Assembly (NCBI GenBank): GCA_015499995.1
Contig: JADNRV010000205.1
Span: forward strand, 1 to 64,000
DNA length: 64,000 bases
DNA from: Flammula alnicola
Lineage: Eukaryota; Basidiomycota; Agaricomycetes; Agaricales; Strophariaceae
Reading direction: 5' to 3'
Shown piece after piece: positions 11,108 through 22,207 of this stretch. How positions within the stretch are numbered: position 1 is the first letter of the stretch; each line of letters begins with the position of its first letter. Under the pieces are notes generated by a model. It saw only the letters and a program-made list of their open reading frames with translations. It was not told the DNA's origin and made no database searches. A program made the position numbers and the translations under genes.

Positions 11108-11935
11108 TGAGTAACACACGTCGTCGCCTCTCCTGCTGCTGCTTGTCCTCGTCCTCTCCTGCCGTCGTGTCGCTGCCGCCGCTGCTCCCACCTCGTTGTC
11201 GCCGTCATCACGGGGCAACAGCAGGAGGGGCCGTGCTGTTGGTGCTGCTTCCATCTCGTCGTGCTGCCGTGCTCCCACCTCGCCGCCGTCGCCGTATTTG
11301 AGCAGCAGCTGTCATGCTGTTGCTCCTCCCACCTCGTCCGTCGCCGTCGCCGTCGAGCTGCTGACGCTGCTCCCAATTCGACGTCGTCGCCGTATCCGAG
11401 CAGCAGCAGCGCTCGTCCTGCTGCTCCCCCTGGTCGTCACCGTATGCGACCAGCAGCAGTGGGCACTGCCGCTACTGCTCCTGCCTTGTCGCCGTCGCCG
11501 TATATGAGCAGCAGCCACCGTCGTGCTGCTGCTGCCATACAGTGACGACGAGGACGAGCAGCAGCAGTGGGCGCTGCTGCTCCCGCCTGGTCGCCATCGC
11601 TGTATACGGGCAGCAGCCGCCGTCGTGCTGCTGCTGCTGTGTTCACTTCATCATCATCGTGTACAAGCAGCAGCAGTGGTCGCCCTGCTGCTGCTGCTCC
11701 CATCTCCTCGTCGGTCACCGTATCCGTATAGGAGCTGCAGCAGCGGTCGTGCTGCTGCCCGTGTTCCCCTGTCATCATCGCCATATCCGACCAGCAGCAG
11801 CGGTCGTGCTGTTGCTGCTCCGTCCTCCTCGCTGTTATCTATTCATATATGAGCAGCAGCAGCGGTCGTGCTGCTGCTGCTGCTGCTTCCGTCTCATCGC
11901 TGTCGCCATACCATCGTGTCCGAGCAGCCAGCGGA
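11108..11935. repeat. CAG/CTG palindrome array, left TIR (array 1)
   Basis: About 15 units of 45-70 bp. Many have the form AGCAGCAGCAG..TCGTG..CTGCTGCTGCT, a short CAG run facing a CTG run across a small spacer, separated by variable CGT/CGA/TAT-rich spacers. The array can form strong hairpins. Reading frames through it give only Leu/Ala/Ser/Cys/Arg low-complexity peptides, so it is not coding. A related array occupies 32065-32480 in the right TIR. Confidence 0.85.
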
Positions 11936-11994
11936 ATAAGGACCGAGATGACGACCTTGCAACGGTCGTCGTCATCTCATGGTCTTTCCTATTG

Positions 11995-13756
11995 ATTGGG
12001 TAATACTAAGTGGATGGAGGGAGAGAGGAAGGACAGAAATGAATCGAGTCATACGACTCGATTCGTTGTGCACCAGGTGGGTCTCCCTCTACCAGGGTCT
12101 CTCCTCGTGTTTTTCTACCACTGAACCCCTCGCCCCAGATGCTTCAAGGGCCGGCCCACATCCCTCCTTGCCCTCAAGGAGGGGGAAGGGTGCGTGGCGT
12201 CGTTGGCGCTGGTTTGCTAGCCGTGTGTCGATGTGGTGGGCTTTGTGACTCGCTGGGCTGTTCATTCATGGTGCGACGTAGGGCGGGCGGTGTCGACCTG
12301 GAATAAGCCGGGGTGCTGTGGGTTGGTATTGCCAAATGGCACGGCGGCAGCGAGGCGATAGCTGGTGGGAGTCGAGAGCTGAAATGAACTGCGTTCAACC
12401 ACGGTTGATCGCATTTCGGCGTTAGCCGAAATCAATTTGATTGGCTTAAGACAAGCGGTCCGCGTCTCCGCATCTTCCGTCTTGCTCGTCGAGGATGCCT
12501 CGGACGACGTTAAACTGATCGGTAACTACATAGATTAGTGACGGTAAATTTTTAGAATAGAACTATTTCATATTTTAATGAGGTCCGAGCTGAGCTTTGA
12601 TCCTCTAGTATAGTGCTACTTGAGTTTCCAGCCATGGGTGGTGATTTACGGACATCTGCTGTCGTCTATCTCACCTTTAAGACCTTAAGAACTGCCTTGA
12701 ATACTCTGAAAGGTAGAACAGTCATAGCAATAGTATACCGAATTACAATTCTGCAATTTATTTGAGCCCAGTGCAGCCATGTGTAAATGATACACCCTTT
12801 GCAGTCAAGTTAGGCATGAACGGAGAGGAAATCTTGAATCACTTCGACATCCTTCATGTTATTTCTAAATCCTCGTCCCTCGACATTTAGTTGAAGCTCC
12901 TCGGGGTATCTAAAACACTTTCAAAAGATCTATAGGTGATATATGAGAGAGAAATTTAAATTTCTGAATGCTCGAGGAGGCCAGGCATAAGGATTTCGAT
13001 TTCGAGCACCCGAAATCACCAACCTTTCACATATGAGCAGGTATTTCATCTATGGAGGCTAGCATCTTTAGAGATTCAAAATAATTTAGGGTTCTATCGA
13101 TTTCAATACATATTTTATAATGCTATATTAAGCTCCCTAAGCTCCTACAACTATGTGATAGCATTGATGCTGTCCTCGACAACGAGAAAGCTCCAGAAAG
13201 TGAGCGGTCCGGGCGCTTAAAGCTCCGCTTGAACCACGATCAACGATTTTCAACATCATTGATCCCGTCCTGCCACTCACTCTCCTCTTGCTCGCCCAAC
13301 TATCCAGCCGTTCTACGCCTTTCCTTCCTCCTTCCCACTGCATAGCCGCCAGCATGGATACTCGAGCCCGGGAATTCCGCTGGCCATAGCTGGTTGCCCG
13401 CCTCTTCACGCACCTCCCTCTCTGACATCAACCTTTTCTCTCCTTCGTCCAACCCGCCCTCAAAACATTTAAATAAAGGTATATATATATATTTGGTCCT
13501 CTTATTTTGTGTTGTAACTAATTTTGATTCTATCTAGCCATTGTATGACCTAACGAGACCCATCTCGGACGCCGCGTGCCCCTCACCTCAGTGAGTGACG
13601 TGGGCCGGCGATCCAAGCAAATCAGAAGGAGGCGAAGGCTGAAAACGCGTGAGGGGAGACCCTGATAGAGGGAGACCCACCCAGTAAGCAACGAATTGAG
13701 TCATACGACTCGATTCGTGTTCTCCTTCCACTCTCCCTCCATCCACTTACCCGAAA
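11995..13756. mobile_element. Inverted-repeat element of unknown class inside the left TIR
   Basis: The ends are inverted copies of each other for at least 110 bp: AAGTGGATGGAGGGAGAG near 12008 reappears inverted at 13734-13751, followed inward by a near-perfect palindrome with 10-bp arms (12041-12064 and 13693-13716) and GGTGGGTCTCCCTCTA. It splits the CAG/CTG array in two and is missing from the right TIR. The interior (12110-13640) has no convincing frame; 13137-13409 (minus) is an unsupported 90-codon frame. I could not read a clear target duplication. Confidence 0.55.
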
Positions 13757-13764
13757 GCTAGGAG

Positions 13765-14215
13765 GTGGTAGCAGCAGCAGCAGCACGACCGCTGCTGCTG
13801 CTCGTATATGGATACGACTACGACTACGACGACTATGACGAGGGAATGGCAGCAGCAGCATGACCGCTGCTGCTGCTTGTATACGGATCCGACGACCACA
13901 ACGACGAGGGCGGAACAGCGGCAGCACGACCGCTGCTGCTGCTCGTACACGGTGACGATGTCAAGGTGAGAGGAGCGGCACAACGATGGCTGCCTCTTGG
14001 ATATGACGATGACGACGGGAGGTGGGAGCAGTGCAGCACGACAGCTGCTGCTGGGATAAGGTGACGATCATGAGGTGGGAGCAGCAGCAGCGGTCGTGCT
14101 GCTGCTGCTCGTATACGGCGAGGACGACAACGTGGGTGCAGCGGCAGCAGCCCAACCGTTGCTGCTACTGCTGGGATATGGCGACAACGACGGGGGAACA
14201 GCAGCATCACGCACA
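13765..14215. repeat. CAG/CTG palindrome array, left TIR (array 2)
   Basis: This is the continuation of array 1 beyond the inner element: units such as GCAGCAGCAGCACGACC followed by GCTGCTGCTGCTCGTAT, spaced by ACGACGAC-rich linkers. The inverted counterpart is at 32065-32480. Not coding. Confidence 0.85.
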
Positions 14216-14745
14216 TAGGACAGTGTAACAATCACCTTAGTAACCTAAGTCCGGTAATCAACAAAATCACCATGATCACCGGGCTAGCCGCACTGACTCA
14301 GAAACAACAGCTGTCATGTGCTTCACGGTGCAGCCAGATCAGGTACGAAATCGCGTGTCACACGGTCCATTTGCATACGACTGGGTCCTATAGGCACACC
14401 CAGGGCCTGGTTACCGCGTGGGGTTCGGTCCCGAGGGTGAGCGTAATGGGTTCCCGGGGGGCCCCGGAAATTGGTTCCGAGGGGGGCCCAGCAATTGAAT
14501 CCCTGGGGTGGCCCGGTAATTGGTTCCCAGGAGGGCCGGGTTAGGGTAGCAGGGTAATAGGGGTGTGGAAATCGGTCCCCCGAGGGCGGTTATAATAAAT
14601 GGCCCTCGGGTTCTGCCTAGCATTCTGTCGACAACCGTTCGTCCCTCAGCACGTACTCCCTCGGTCTCGCATATTCAGCAGAAAACAAGATCTCTAGTTT
14701 TTTCATATTGTCTTCCAGGGGATGTACAAATAGAAAGCAAGCACC
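14216..14745. repeat. Inner end of the left KDZ TIR
   Basis: The block is nearly identical, inverted, to 31544-32045. It includes three direct repeats of about 24 bp around 14450-14545, each a GGCCC block followed by AATTG and TTCCC/TCCC. The homology stops close to 14745 (right: 31544), which defines the inner TIR boundary. A 90-codon open frame (14272-14544) is in repeats and is not supported as a gene. Confidence 0.8.
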
Positions 14746-14998
14746 ATTGGCCTTGCTTTCTACTTCTACATCTAGTGAAAGACAATGAGACAACAAATAC
14801 TGATCATTTTCCAGTGAATATGCGGGACCGCGGCAGTGCATGCCGAGGGGTGGCCAATGTCATATTTGACCCTCGGCACTTCTGTCAAGCCTCGTTGAAA
14901 ATTGTATAATGTAAAATTGTACTGTAATTTCACATCACATGACCAGGTCACGTCAGGGAAATAAAATTATACACTGTCTCTTCTAACCACAAACCACC
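14746..14998 (+). promoter_or_regulatory. Upstream region of the TET/JBP gene
   Basis: This is 250 bp between the TIR and the dioxygenase start. It is AT-rich near the gene, with TATAATG-like (about 14906) and AAATTATAC (about 14963) elements 30-90 bp before the ATG and a CCACC-ATG context at the start codon. It holds no gene. Promoter role is inferred from position only. Confidence 0.35.
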
Positions 14999-16251
14999 AT
15001 GACAGCAGACATTGCACTTCACCTGACAGAGGCTATTTCCACTTACATGAAAGCCAAATTTCTCCAAAAGCTTCAATCCTGTGATGATTATGTCCCCTTC
15101 CCATCTGACTGGGACTTTACACTCTTGCAGGAATGTGACCTGGCTATTGATGTCCTGACAGAAGCATACAGCAGAAAATGTAAGTTGATCACTCTTCCAA
15201 GGAAATGATGTCGGTCATTAATTCAAAATTTGAAACAGATGTAACCCAGTGGAGGGCCGACGACTATGTGGCCGAGTTAACCGAGAAGGCCACCGGTCGC
15301 AATTCCAAGGTAGAGGCAAAATTGTTGAAGAAGTTTCCTCCCATATTTTCACCCACGGTCTACCAAATGGAACCATGCATAGTCACCGATATGGATGGAA
15401 ATATCTTGGTCTGGTATATACCCAGGGTGCTGACAACACAACATTTGGTGAGTGATTCTGTTGACGTCCTCGGGGGGCCAAGGTTGACCGAGGAGCGCCA
15501 GAGGCAAATGTGGGACGATATGCATCTACTGGAGAGATCCATCCATACCAAGGGATGCAGTAGCTGGCGCGGGGGACCGAAATTTTTCAGAGCAGAAGAA
15601 GGATGGTTAAAACCAGGAAATGTTAGCATGGCACCGGCCTGGTTTCAGCAGGCCCACGAGGTAAATAGGCGAATGCAGTTGCCATCCAAAGAACTGACTT
15701 TCTTGCAGAAATCGAACAACATGGAAGTTTCTGCAGCACTGATGCAGAACCACAGCATGGCATGGGTGGAAAAGCAAATAAGAGCTTCAGCATTAGTTGG
15801 TGGAATGTTGAGTATCATGCACCCCGAGGTGTACACCTCTGGAGTAGACAGTCTCAAGTTGCTCGCTGCGCGCCCGAGGTCGATCAAAAAGGGGGATCGG
15901 CTCGCCGAGGTACTCCGAGTTTGGAACTCCCCCTTCACAGTTATGACTGTCATCAGCAACCGAGACACACCATTTCACCGAGACAATGGGTCAGCTCATC
16001 CGTGGTTCGACATACTGGTGGCCCTCGGAATATATGAAAATGGAAGGATTGAATTTCCGGGATTGGGGATGAGATTAAAGTATGACCCAGGGACCATGGT
16101 CGCTTTAACTGGCAGGCTTGTCAGGCATGGTGCTAATTGTCCAGGGGACCGAGCATGCATCGCATATCACATGAAGCAGAACGTTATTGAGGAGTTGGGG
16201 ATTGCCAAGCCATCATGGGCAAATGAATCAATGTATTCAGACAACTGTTAA
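14999..16251 (+). CDS. TET/JBP-type 2-oxoglutarate/Fe(II) dioxygenase
   Basis: Two exons, 14999-15179 and 15239-16251, joined by a 59-bp GTAAGT...ACAG intron, give 397 aa. The fold signature is a double-stranded beta-helix dioxygenase: PFHRDNGS with iron ligands H307 and D309, RLVRHGANC with the third ligand H357, and DRACIAYH with R365, which would bind 2-oxoglutarate. The ATG at 14999 lies in a CACC context and the splice keeps frame. TET/JBP enzymes oxidise 5-methylcytosine or thymine in DNA; fungal members are known passengers of KDZ transposons, and this gene lies just inside the left TIR. It may act on the element's or host's methylated DNA, but the substrate is inferred. All catalytic residues are present. 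Confidence 0.85.
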
Positions 16252-16600
16252 TGTGGTGCCCATGGGGAAGATTTATATATATATCCAAATCAAGCAATAT
16301 ATTATTAGCCAGCAATTTATATTCGACAGATGATAAAAAGTACATTTGTGCAAAACATCAGGGCCCTGGGGGAGATGATGCCGTGGGGGTACAACAAACA
16401 AAAATGGTGGGCCGCGGCATATCAAGACTGATTTATTCATCATCTTCCCCATCTCTGTCATATTCTTGTTCACTGTTCTCCGACTCAACTTCACCCTCAG
16501 CATCCAATTCCCAATTAGCACTGTCACCCTCGGAATCGTCATTAGACGAGTTGTGCTCGTCGGAGCCGTCGGAGTCGCGAGGGCAGAACTCGGTCGGGAT
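16252..16600. other. Convergent intergenic region
   Basis: This separates the 3' ends of the dioxygenase and the following minus-strand gene. Reading frames exist on both strands (16251-16631 plus, 16273-16752 minus) but neither shows recognisable content beyond the acidic C-terminus of the minus gene in another frame. Probably 3' UTRs. Confidence 0.4.
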
Positions 16601-17783
16601 TTATTCCACTGACTCTGTGTCAGAGTCATGAGTGTTGGTTGCAGGTGAGTTCGCAGACCCGCTGGCCTCCAGCGGTCTACTGCCTGACTGCCAAGGGCCC
16701 TCGGCCTCCTCTGATGCCTGCTGTTTGGCCTGTGCTCTCCATTTGATTCCATTCAAAATCCCATCATGATGTTCGTGCCTCGGGAATATGTGCTGGTATT
16801 CCTCAGGCAATGAATCTCCATCTTGAAATGGTATGCCATGCTTCGAATGCACCTTGTCAAGTATGTCGTATGCGCCCACCCTCGCTGCAGATCTCTCTGC
16901 AGCCTCTTTACCCAAAATAATCGCGCCGTTGACTCGAGTCTGGACAGACTGAAGGCGTTCAAGAGCTAGGAGCAAGGTCTCACAGAGTGGTGCACAGCTA
17001 TGGCAGGTAGGTGAGCTCCTAGGGACTGTGGGGGTACTGAGGACCTCGGGCGTCCCATCGGTCGCATTCGCCGCTGGGGCCGGTGGAGGTGGCCTCGCAG
17101 CTAGCCCAGGGACATCGCCTATGTTGTGTTGAATGTTCTGAGTGCTTCCCAGAGCTTCCATTTGTGCCATATGTTTCTGCGTCACCTTTCAAATGCAATG
17201 GATATTGTTGTAATAAAAAGAATTGGAGCAAACTCACAGTCGTGAAAAAATCTTTGAAATGGGCTTGTATAATCTTGCAGGTGACTCGGGGCACCTCGGC
17301 CTCCGACTCGGGTGACTTCCACCAGTAACAGTAATCTTTGGTGCACCCGAGGATCTCAGCATCCTCCTCAGCATTGAAGTCCATGTTAATGGATGCTGGA
17401 AGGGTGTTATCCTCGGGCTCCCGAGGGGGGTGAATCTCGAGGATATTATCCGACACATCCTTCAAAAGGTAGGGGATCTGAATTCAGAACCCATTGACTG
17501 TGCAATACCCTACGTGAGTGAGTATTTGCTCCTGTTGGATGAATGACTGTTGTTAGACCATGGGCAGTGTTCAAAGGTGCGAAATGCATACAGCTTCATC
17601 GGCAGTGTTCTGCCTCCAGTTCGGGATTTTCCAATTGCGATCGCGTGACATTACTGTTCTCAATGCAGTCCGAAGCCGGGCCATTAGAAGATGCAACTTC
17701 AACCTTGCACTTGCCTCCCGATCTTCATAAGAGGTGGGCATTCGGGCGTCAGGTGGTGGGGAAACAAGGTGTGGTAGAGGCAT
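16601..17783 (-). CDS. KDZ-linked protein of unknown function (about 338 aa)
   Basis: The frame reads through three exons on the minus strand: 17783-17592, 17477-17238 and 17185-16601. The last intron (17186-17237, GTGAGT...AAAG) is clear. The first gap (17478-17591) is either one 114-bp intron or two introns around an 18-nt exon at 17531-17514; phase is kept both ways. The N-terminus is basic (MPTSYEDREASARLK). A middle part (DNILEIHPPREPED, CYWWKSPESEAEV) and a C-terminal part with TCHSCAPLCE and a long amphipathic stretch (LLALERLQSVQTRVNGA) end in an acidic tail. I do not recognise the family. Its position next to the transposase suggests a transposition or regulatory accessory. Confidence 0.6.
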
Positions 17784-17951
17784 GGTGGTGGTTGAAGAAG
17801 AGAACAATAATAAACTTGAACTTTGGAACTGATGATCTGAGATAAGATCATGTGATCAGACCTATAATTGGAATGTTATATGGAATTTCGGCGTGCTCCC
17901 ATGCCGCGGGGCCCACTGGGGTGAGATAGTAAGACCATAACCAGATTTAAA

Positions 17952-20900
17952 CTACAGTACAAGCCGCCATACGGAGACGTGACTACTGTTAGCATTAGAA
18001 AAAATGACTTCTGATACCCGCCCAAGCTCGTTCCACATTGCCATTTGTTTCTCGGCATAGGCTCGGTGCCCACGGGAGACTTCCACCTCGGGGTCCCTGC
18101 ATGCCTTCCATTTTTCTGCCATGTGCACATACCACCGGACGGTCCATTGCATTTCATGCTTTGTCAGATTCAGCTCCTCGGCCCAGCGATTGTTCTGAGC
18201 TCTTGCACGTAGCCAATTTACCTGATAAACTGATGGAATAATTAGCTTTGAATACTCCGGACAAGAAGAGAGCTTACATTCATTCTGGTGTTCAGTGTCA
18301 GTTGCCGAGGTCGCCACCAGACGGGCAGATGAGCTCCAAAACCACGGGAGGCGGTCCCGACTTTGGCCAGCTGAATTTGGATTGGAAATGGTAGTACTGA
18401 TGCGGCAATGCTCTAATTCAAGGAATGGATATTTGATAGCAACAGTTTCACGATTGCCAAGGGTCATCATGACAGTCCTGTTGTGATTGTACACCCGTCG
18501 GTGAAGCTTCCACGTCCGGTTCAGCAACTTGACTTGATCCCAGGCCCGCGTTGTCTGTACCCCTGACCTCGCGGTTCGGACCTTGTTTTTGAACTGCCAA
18601 GAAAGATGTATGACTGCTGTCCGAACCAGATCTAGTGCATCATCACCGTGGCCCTCACGAATGTCCAGCTCATTTGTCCGGAGGGCTGTGATGACAGCTC
18701 GGCGCTCCGTGGGGAGGGTGGCAATGAAGTCTTCTGGAATGGCCGAGGGGAATGGAAGAAGTTGGCCCTCGGGGTCCGCTGCACTTATTGTCCCATTCTC
18801 TGTTTCATTCTCCTCATCCTCGCTGACATCCTCATCCACAACAACTGCTTCCACATCATAAATACTGTCCTGGGCATCTTCTCCGAGATATTCAATGCCA
18901 GCATTTGTGAAAGCTCGGATTCGGTTTTTGAGCTGTCGTCGCTTGTTAGCCAACTCCAGCTTCTGCGCAGTTGTCGGCCTCCGACCCAGCTTGCGTACGT
19001 GATCACGAAGTTCGAATCTCATGCCCTCGGATTAGCTTCAGATTGCACATATGGTCAAAACACTTACTGTGATTCTTCTATCTTCAGACCTTTTGAGATC
19101 CAGGCTGCTTGCCCAGTCTGCCCACCGGTGTGCAACTCTTTCTCCGATAATTTGAGTTCGATTTCATGTCGAGTGAGAGCTGCATGGAGACACATTGAGA
19201 TACCATAATAGCAAGTGGTACTGAAGACTAACATTTTTCAACTTTCAGGTTCATGTAGTCCATGCTTTTTACATCATCTTGATGGCGCGCCTCGGCCTGT
19301 TCAATTTCTCGCTTCCATATTGGAACTAATTCCTGAGGACAGGCCTCGGTGAATTCTTCGAAGTATTTTTCGCTTTCTGCCTGCTCCTTAACCGCCCGTT
19401 CATACTTATTCACTATGGTGGATGCTGAGCCATATATATTGAGACATAATTCAGGAACCAATGTGATGGAAGCACTCACCCATGTTGATTGTTTTCTTCC
19501 AATTGGAGTCCCCCATATGGTCATCGACGACCTCGGTCCAGTGGGCGGTGGTGGCCGAGCGCAGGCTTCGAGAGATTGCATTCAGCACAGCCCACAGGGT
19601 CTCGAGGATTTCACCATCTATCACACTGAGGCCGGGAATGTACGTTGTAGCATACCGAGGGAGGCAATCATCTTTATGACCATGAACATGAAATAAGCCG
19701 ATGGCCTTGACGATTGCAATGCCCTGAGGGAGGGTGAGGCCTGTGTGGTCATAGAAACGGTCATCTAGGTGGACGCCATATTCACACATGATATCATAGA
19801 TTAGGGCGACCATTTCAATGGAGCCGATGTTGGTGGTTTTGAGTGCTTCAGAGAACGAATAGTCCATATTCATCTGCTTCTCACCCTTTTGGAAATCCAC
19901 CACACTGCTCGGGCAGAAGCACCCATGGCGAGCACATGCATTGGCACCGATGCCCCGAGCACGTTTTCCAGGACCGCTCTTCTCACCATCCAGAACAGCA
20001 CGATGGGAATTGCAAGCTGGCTTCTGAGAACGGAAACGATATCAGTACATGTGACCTGACATGCTGGATCTCAGATGCACGTGTCAACTACATCGGTGCC
20101 TGAGTGGTGCACGACGTCGGTGCCCGAGTGGTGCATGACGTCGGTGCCCAAGTGGTGCACGACGTCGGTGCCCGAGTGGTGCACGTCGGTGCCCGAGGGG
20201 TCCCTGACTCGGTGACCGAGTGGGCAGTACTTCGGTGCCCGAGTGGGTAAGTGTATCGGTGACCGAGTATTCCCACACATCGGCGACCATGTTTGGACAT
20301 CGGTGCCCGAGTGGAAAGCACGTCGGTGACCGAGATGTGATGCGTCGGGCACCGCAGGTGATGCCCATCCGGGCACCGATACCTGGCACTGATCAGCCAC
20401 CGAAGTTCTTCCTCGGCCACCGATGTAGTTCCCCGTCGGCCACCGAGGTCATTAGCACAGCCACTAATTGTGTTGCAGACAAGAATCAACTCACTCGTGT
20501 ATAACGGGGTGCCTTAGCAGTCGCATCCTTTAAATGTTCCTGGTATGGGCCAGGGGCTGTCATAAAGCCTTCTCCCTGGGTGAGGTGCACATCGTCAGCT
20601 TCATTTTTTGGAGTGAGATGCTCTGCCTTGAAATTTCCATCTGCCGTGAATACCCTGGTGTATAACTCCCTACAATGGACAGTGAATTTTGATACCAATT
20701 TATGCATGAAATGTCGATGGAATACCTTTGAGGGTCATCCTGCCAATTAGCAGGGAGATTCACCCCTGGCTGGGGACATGCTGGGCAGAAGGACGCCAAC
20801 TTTCCTCGAGGTACATTGTCCACGGCCATTGGGGTTCCAAGATCATTGAGATCTGAACCTTCGCCCAAGGCCGCTGGCTCCGTGGTGGTGCACCATCAGT

Positions 20901-22207
20901 GGTCCCCGCGGTGATGGGGGCTGAGGGAAGTGGCATCTGAGGAATGCCCTCGGCTCATCATGAGCACGGCCATGCATTTTCCACTTTTTCATATTTCTGT
21001 ATTCCCTGCTAAGCCTTCGGAGCTCCCGATATCTGTTGAGAACCGCTTTGGGGAATGCAGGACACGTCAACCTCCTCAACTTCTGATAGTATTGGTATGA
21101 CGAAGTTTTGCATTCCAGATTGGATAATCGATAGTCTTTCAGGACGTTGAAAGTGAAGACAGTTTGAATTCGGATGAAGCTCGTTGGGAATAAACCCATC
21201 TTCAGGTAGGAAATGTCCATGTCAGAGTCGGCGTCATTACATGAACATCCAATGACTGGCAGATGATGGATCCCGGAAACATCAACAATCGTGATAAAAG
21301 GATTACCATGATTGTTATAGGGTGGAGGCCTCGGGAGAGTGCTCGGATGCACAGTTGTCGGCGCCTCCATGATATCGACATCATCATCATCGTCATCATC
21401 ACCCTCGGCGGCCACAGGGATTTCAGGATCAGCCCACATGTCACCCTCGAAGCCAGCATCTGCAGTGGCAGCTGGCGTGGGGCCGAGGTCGTATCCCTCG
21501 GCATTGTCTCGAGCAGAATCAGCATTAGCTCAACAGTATGACAGTAGCTTACCATCAGATGGCTCGGTTTCCCTCAGCCTTGCCGCTGACCCAGGGCATG
21601 GCATTCCATGATGACCAAGGTACAGTTTAACGCCAACTTGCCACAGAGCTCCGACTTTGAAATAACGCCCATTCCATGTCTCGACGCGATGAAACGGGAG
21701 AAAATGATGTTCCTTCTGGAAACAGAGACCACAAAGCAGGCGCCCACCGGCACATTGTTTACAGCGCCATTTGCCTGCCCGACGGTCACATGCCTCGCAT
21801 TTCTCCATGGGATCCCTCGGTGCCTCCATGGCCAAGATTGTCTTCAAATAGTCCGGTCGCCGCGGCACCCATTCCCGCAGGAAATCATTTTGGGACTAGT
21901 GCCAGCGGGATTAGAACTGCTCCAACGGTCATCCAACGGTCAGCCTCGGCATGCTTACCTTGCCACCGGGCCGTATATCTGGGAGATTTCGGACATTATC
22001 AATCACTTCCTGCTCCGTCGGGTCCCCAAGGTAAACATCGGGCTCCACAGGTTGCCACGGCTCCTGCACTTCGGGTACCACTCTAGCCTTGCTTCCTCCT
22101 TTCCCTTTCCTTTGTGGTCTCGCCTCGTTCACTCTCCACCATCCCATCTCCTGTGGCTCATCATCACTGGACTCACCGGAATCAAGGGTTTGGACACGAG
22201 TGCTCAT
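17952..22207 (-). CDS. KDZ family transposase with CxC2-type cysteine cluster
   Basis: Ten exons in consistent phase: 22207-21959, 21895-21553, 21507-20969, 20873-20726, 20669-20495, 20023-19480, 19434-19233, 19179-19068, 19017-18278 and 18229-17952; 3,330 nt, 1,109 aa. The N-terminal cysteine cluster is CEACDRRAGKWRCKQCAGG then LLCGLCFQKEHH. A region SYLKMGLFPTSFIRIQTVF, then FCPACPQPGVNLP, is typical of CxC2/KDZ proteins. The core has TADGNFKAEHL, a CARHGCF-VVDFQKGEKQMNMDYSF block, LIYDIMCEYGVH, GLFHVHGHKDDC and DGEILETLWA; the acidic residues of DGNF, YDIMC and GEILETLW are the likely DDE triad (inference). The C-terminus has SRDRLPWFWS and QVNWLRARAQNNRW. It should cut and move elements with these TIRs. 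No frame break was found. Intron 5 (20024-20494) is unusually long and holds a minisatellite. Confidence 0.93.
20085..20345. repeat. Minisatellite within transposase intron 5
   Basis: About 11 tandem units of 20-24 bp with the core TCGGTGCCCGAGTGG; variants have GACCGAG in place of GCCCGAG. Further diverged GGGCACCGA/GGCCACCGA copies continue to about 20450. The other introns of this gene are 45-95 bp, this one is 471 bp, so the array accounts for the excess. Units contain CCGAG, the pentamer enriched in this transposon. Confidence 0.85.

Noticed and set aside
11107..12003. Long open frames of Leu/Cys/Ala/Arg repeats on both strands
   Set aside because: They are translations of the CAG/CTG palindrome arrays, open in several frames at once, with no start context or family.
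14272..14544. Open frame at the TIR edge, also found inverted at 31743-32015
   Set aside because: It is just the TIR repeat appearing twice, made of direct repeats, and has no recognisable protein.
20085..20450. Regular spaced repeats resembling a CRISPR array
   Set aside because: Units are contiguous 20-24 bp with no unique spacers, inside a eukaryotic intron; it is a minisatellite.
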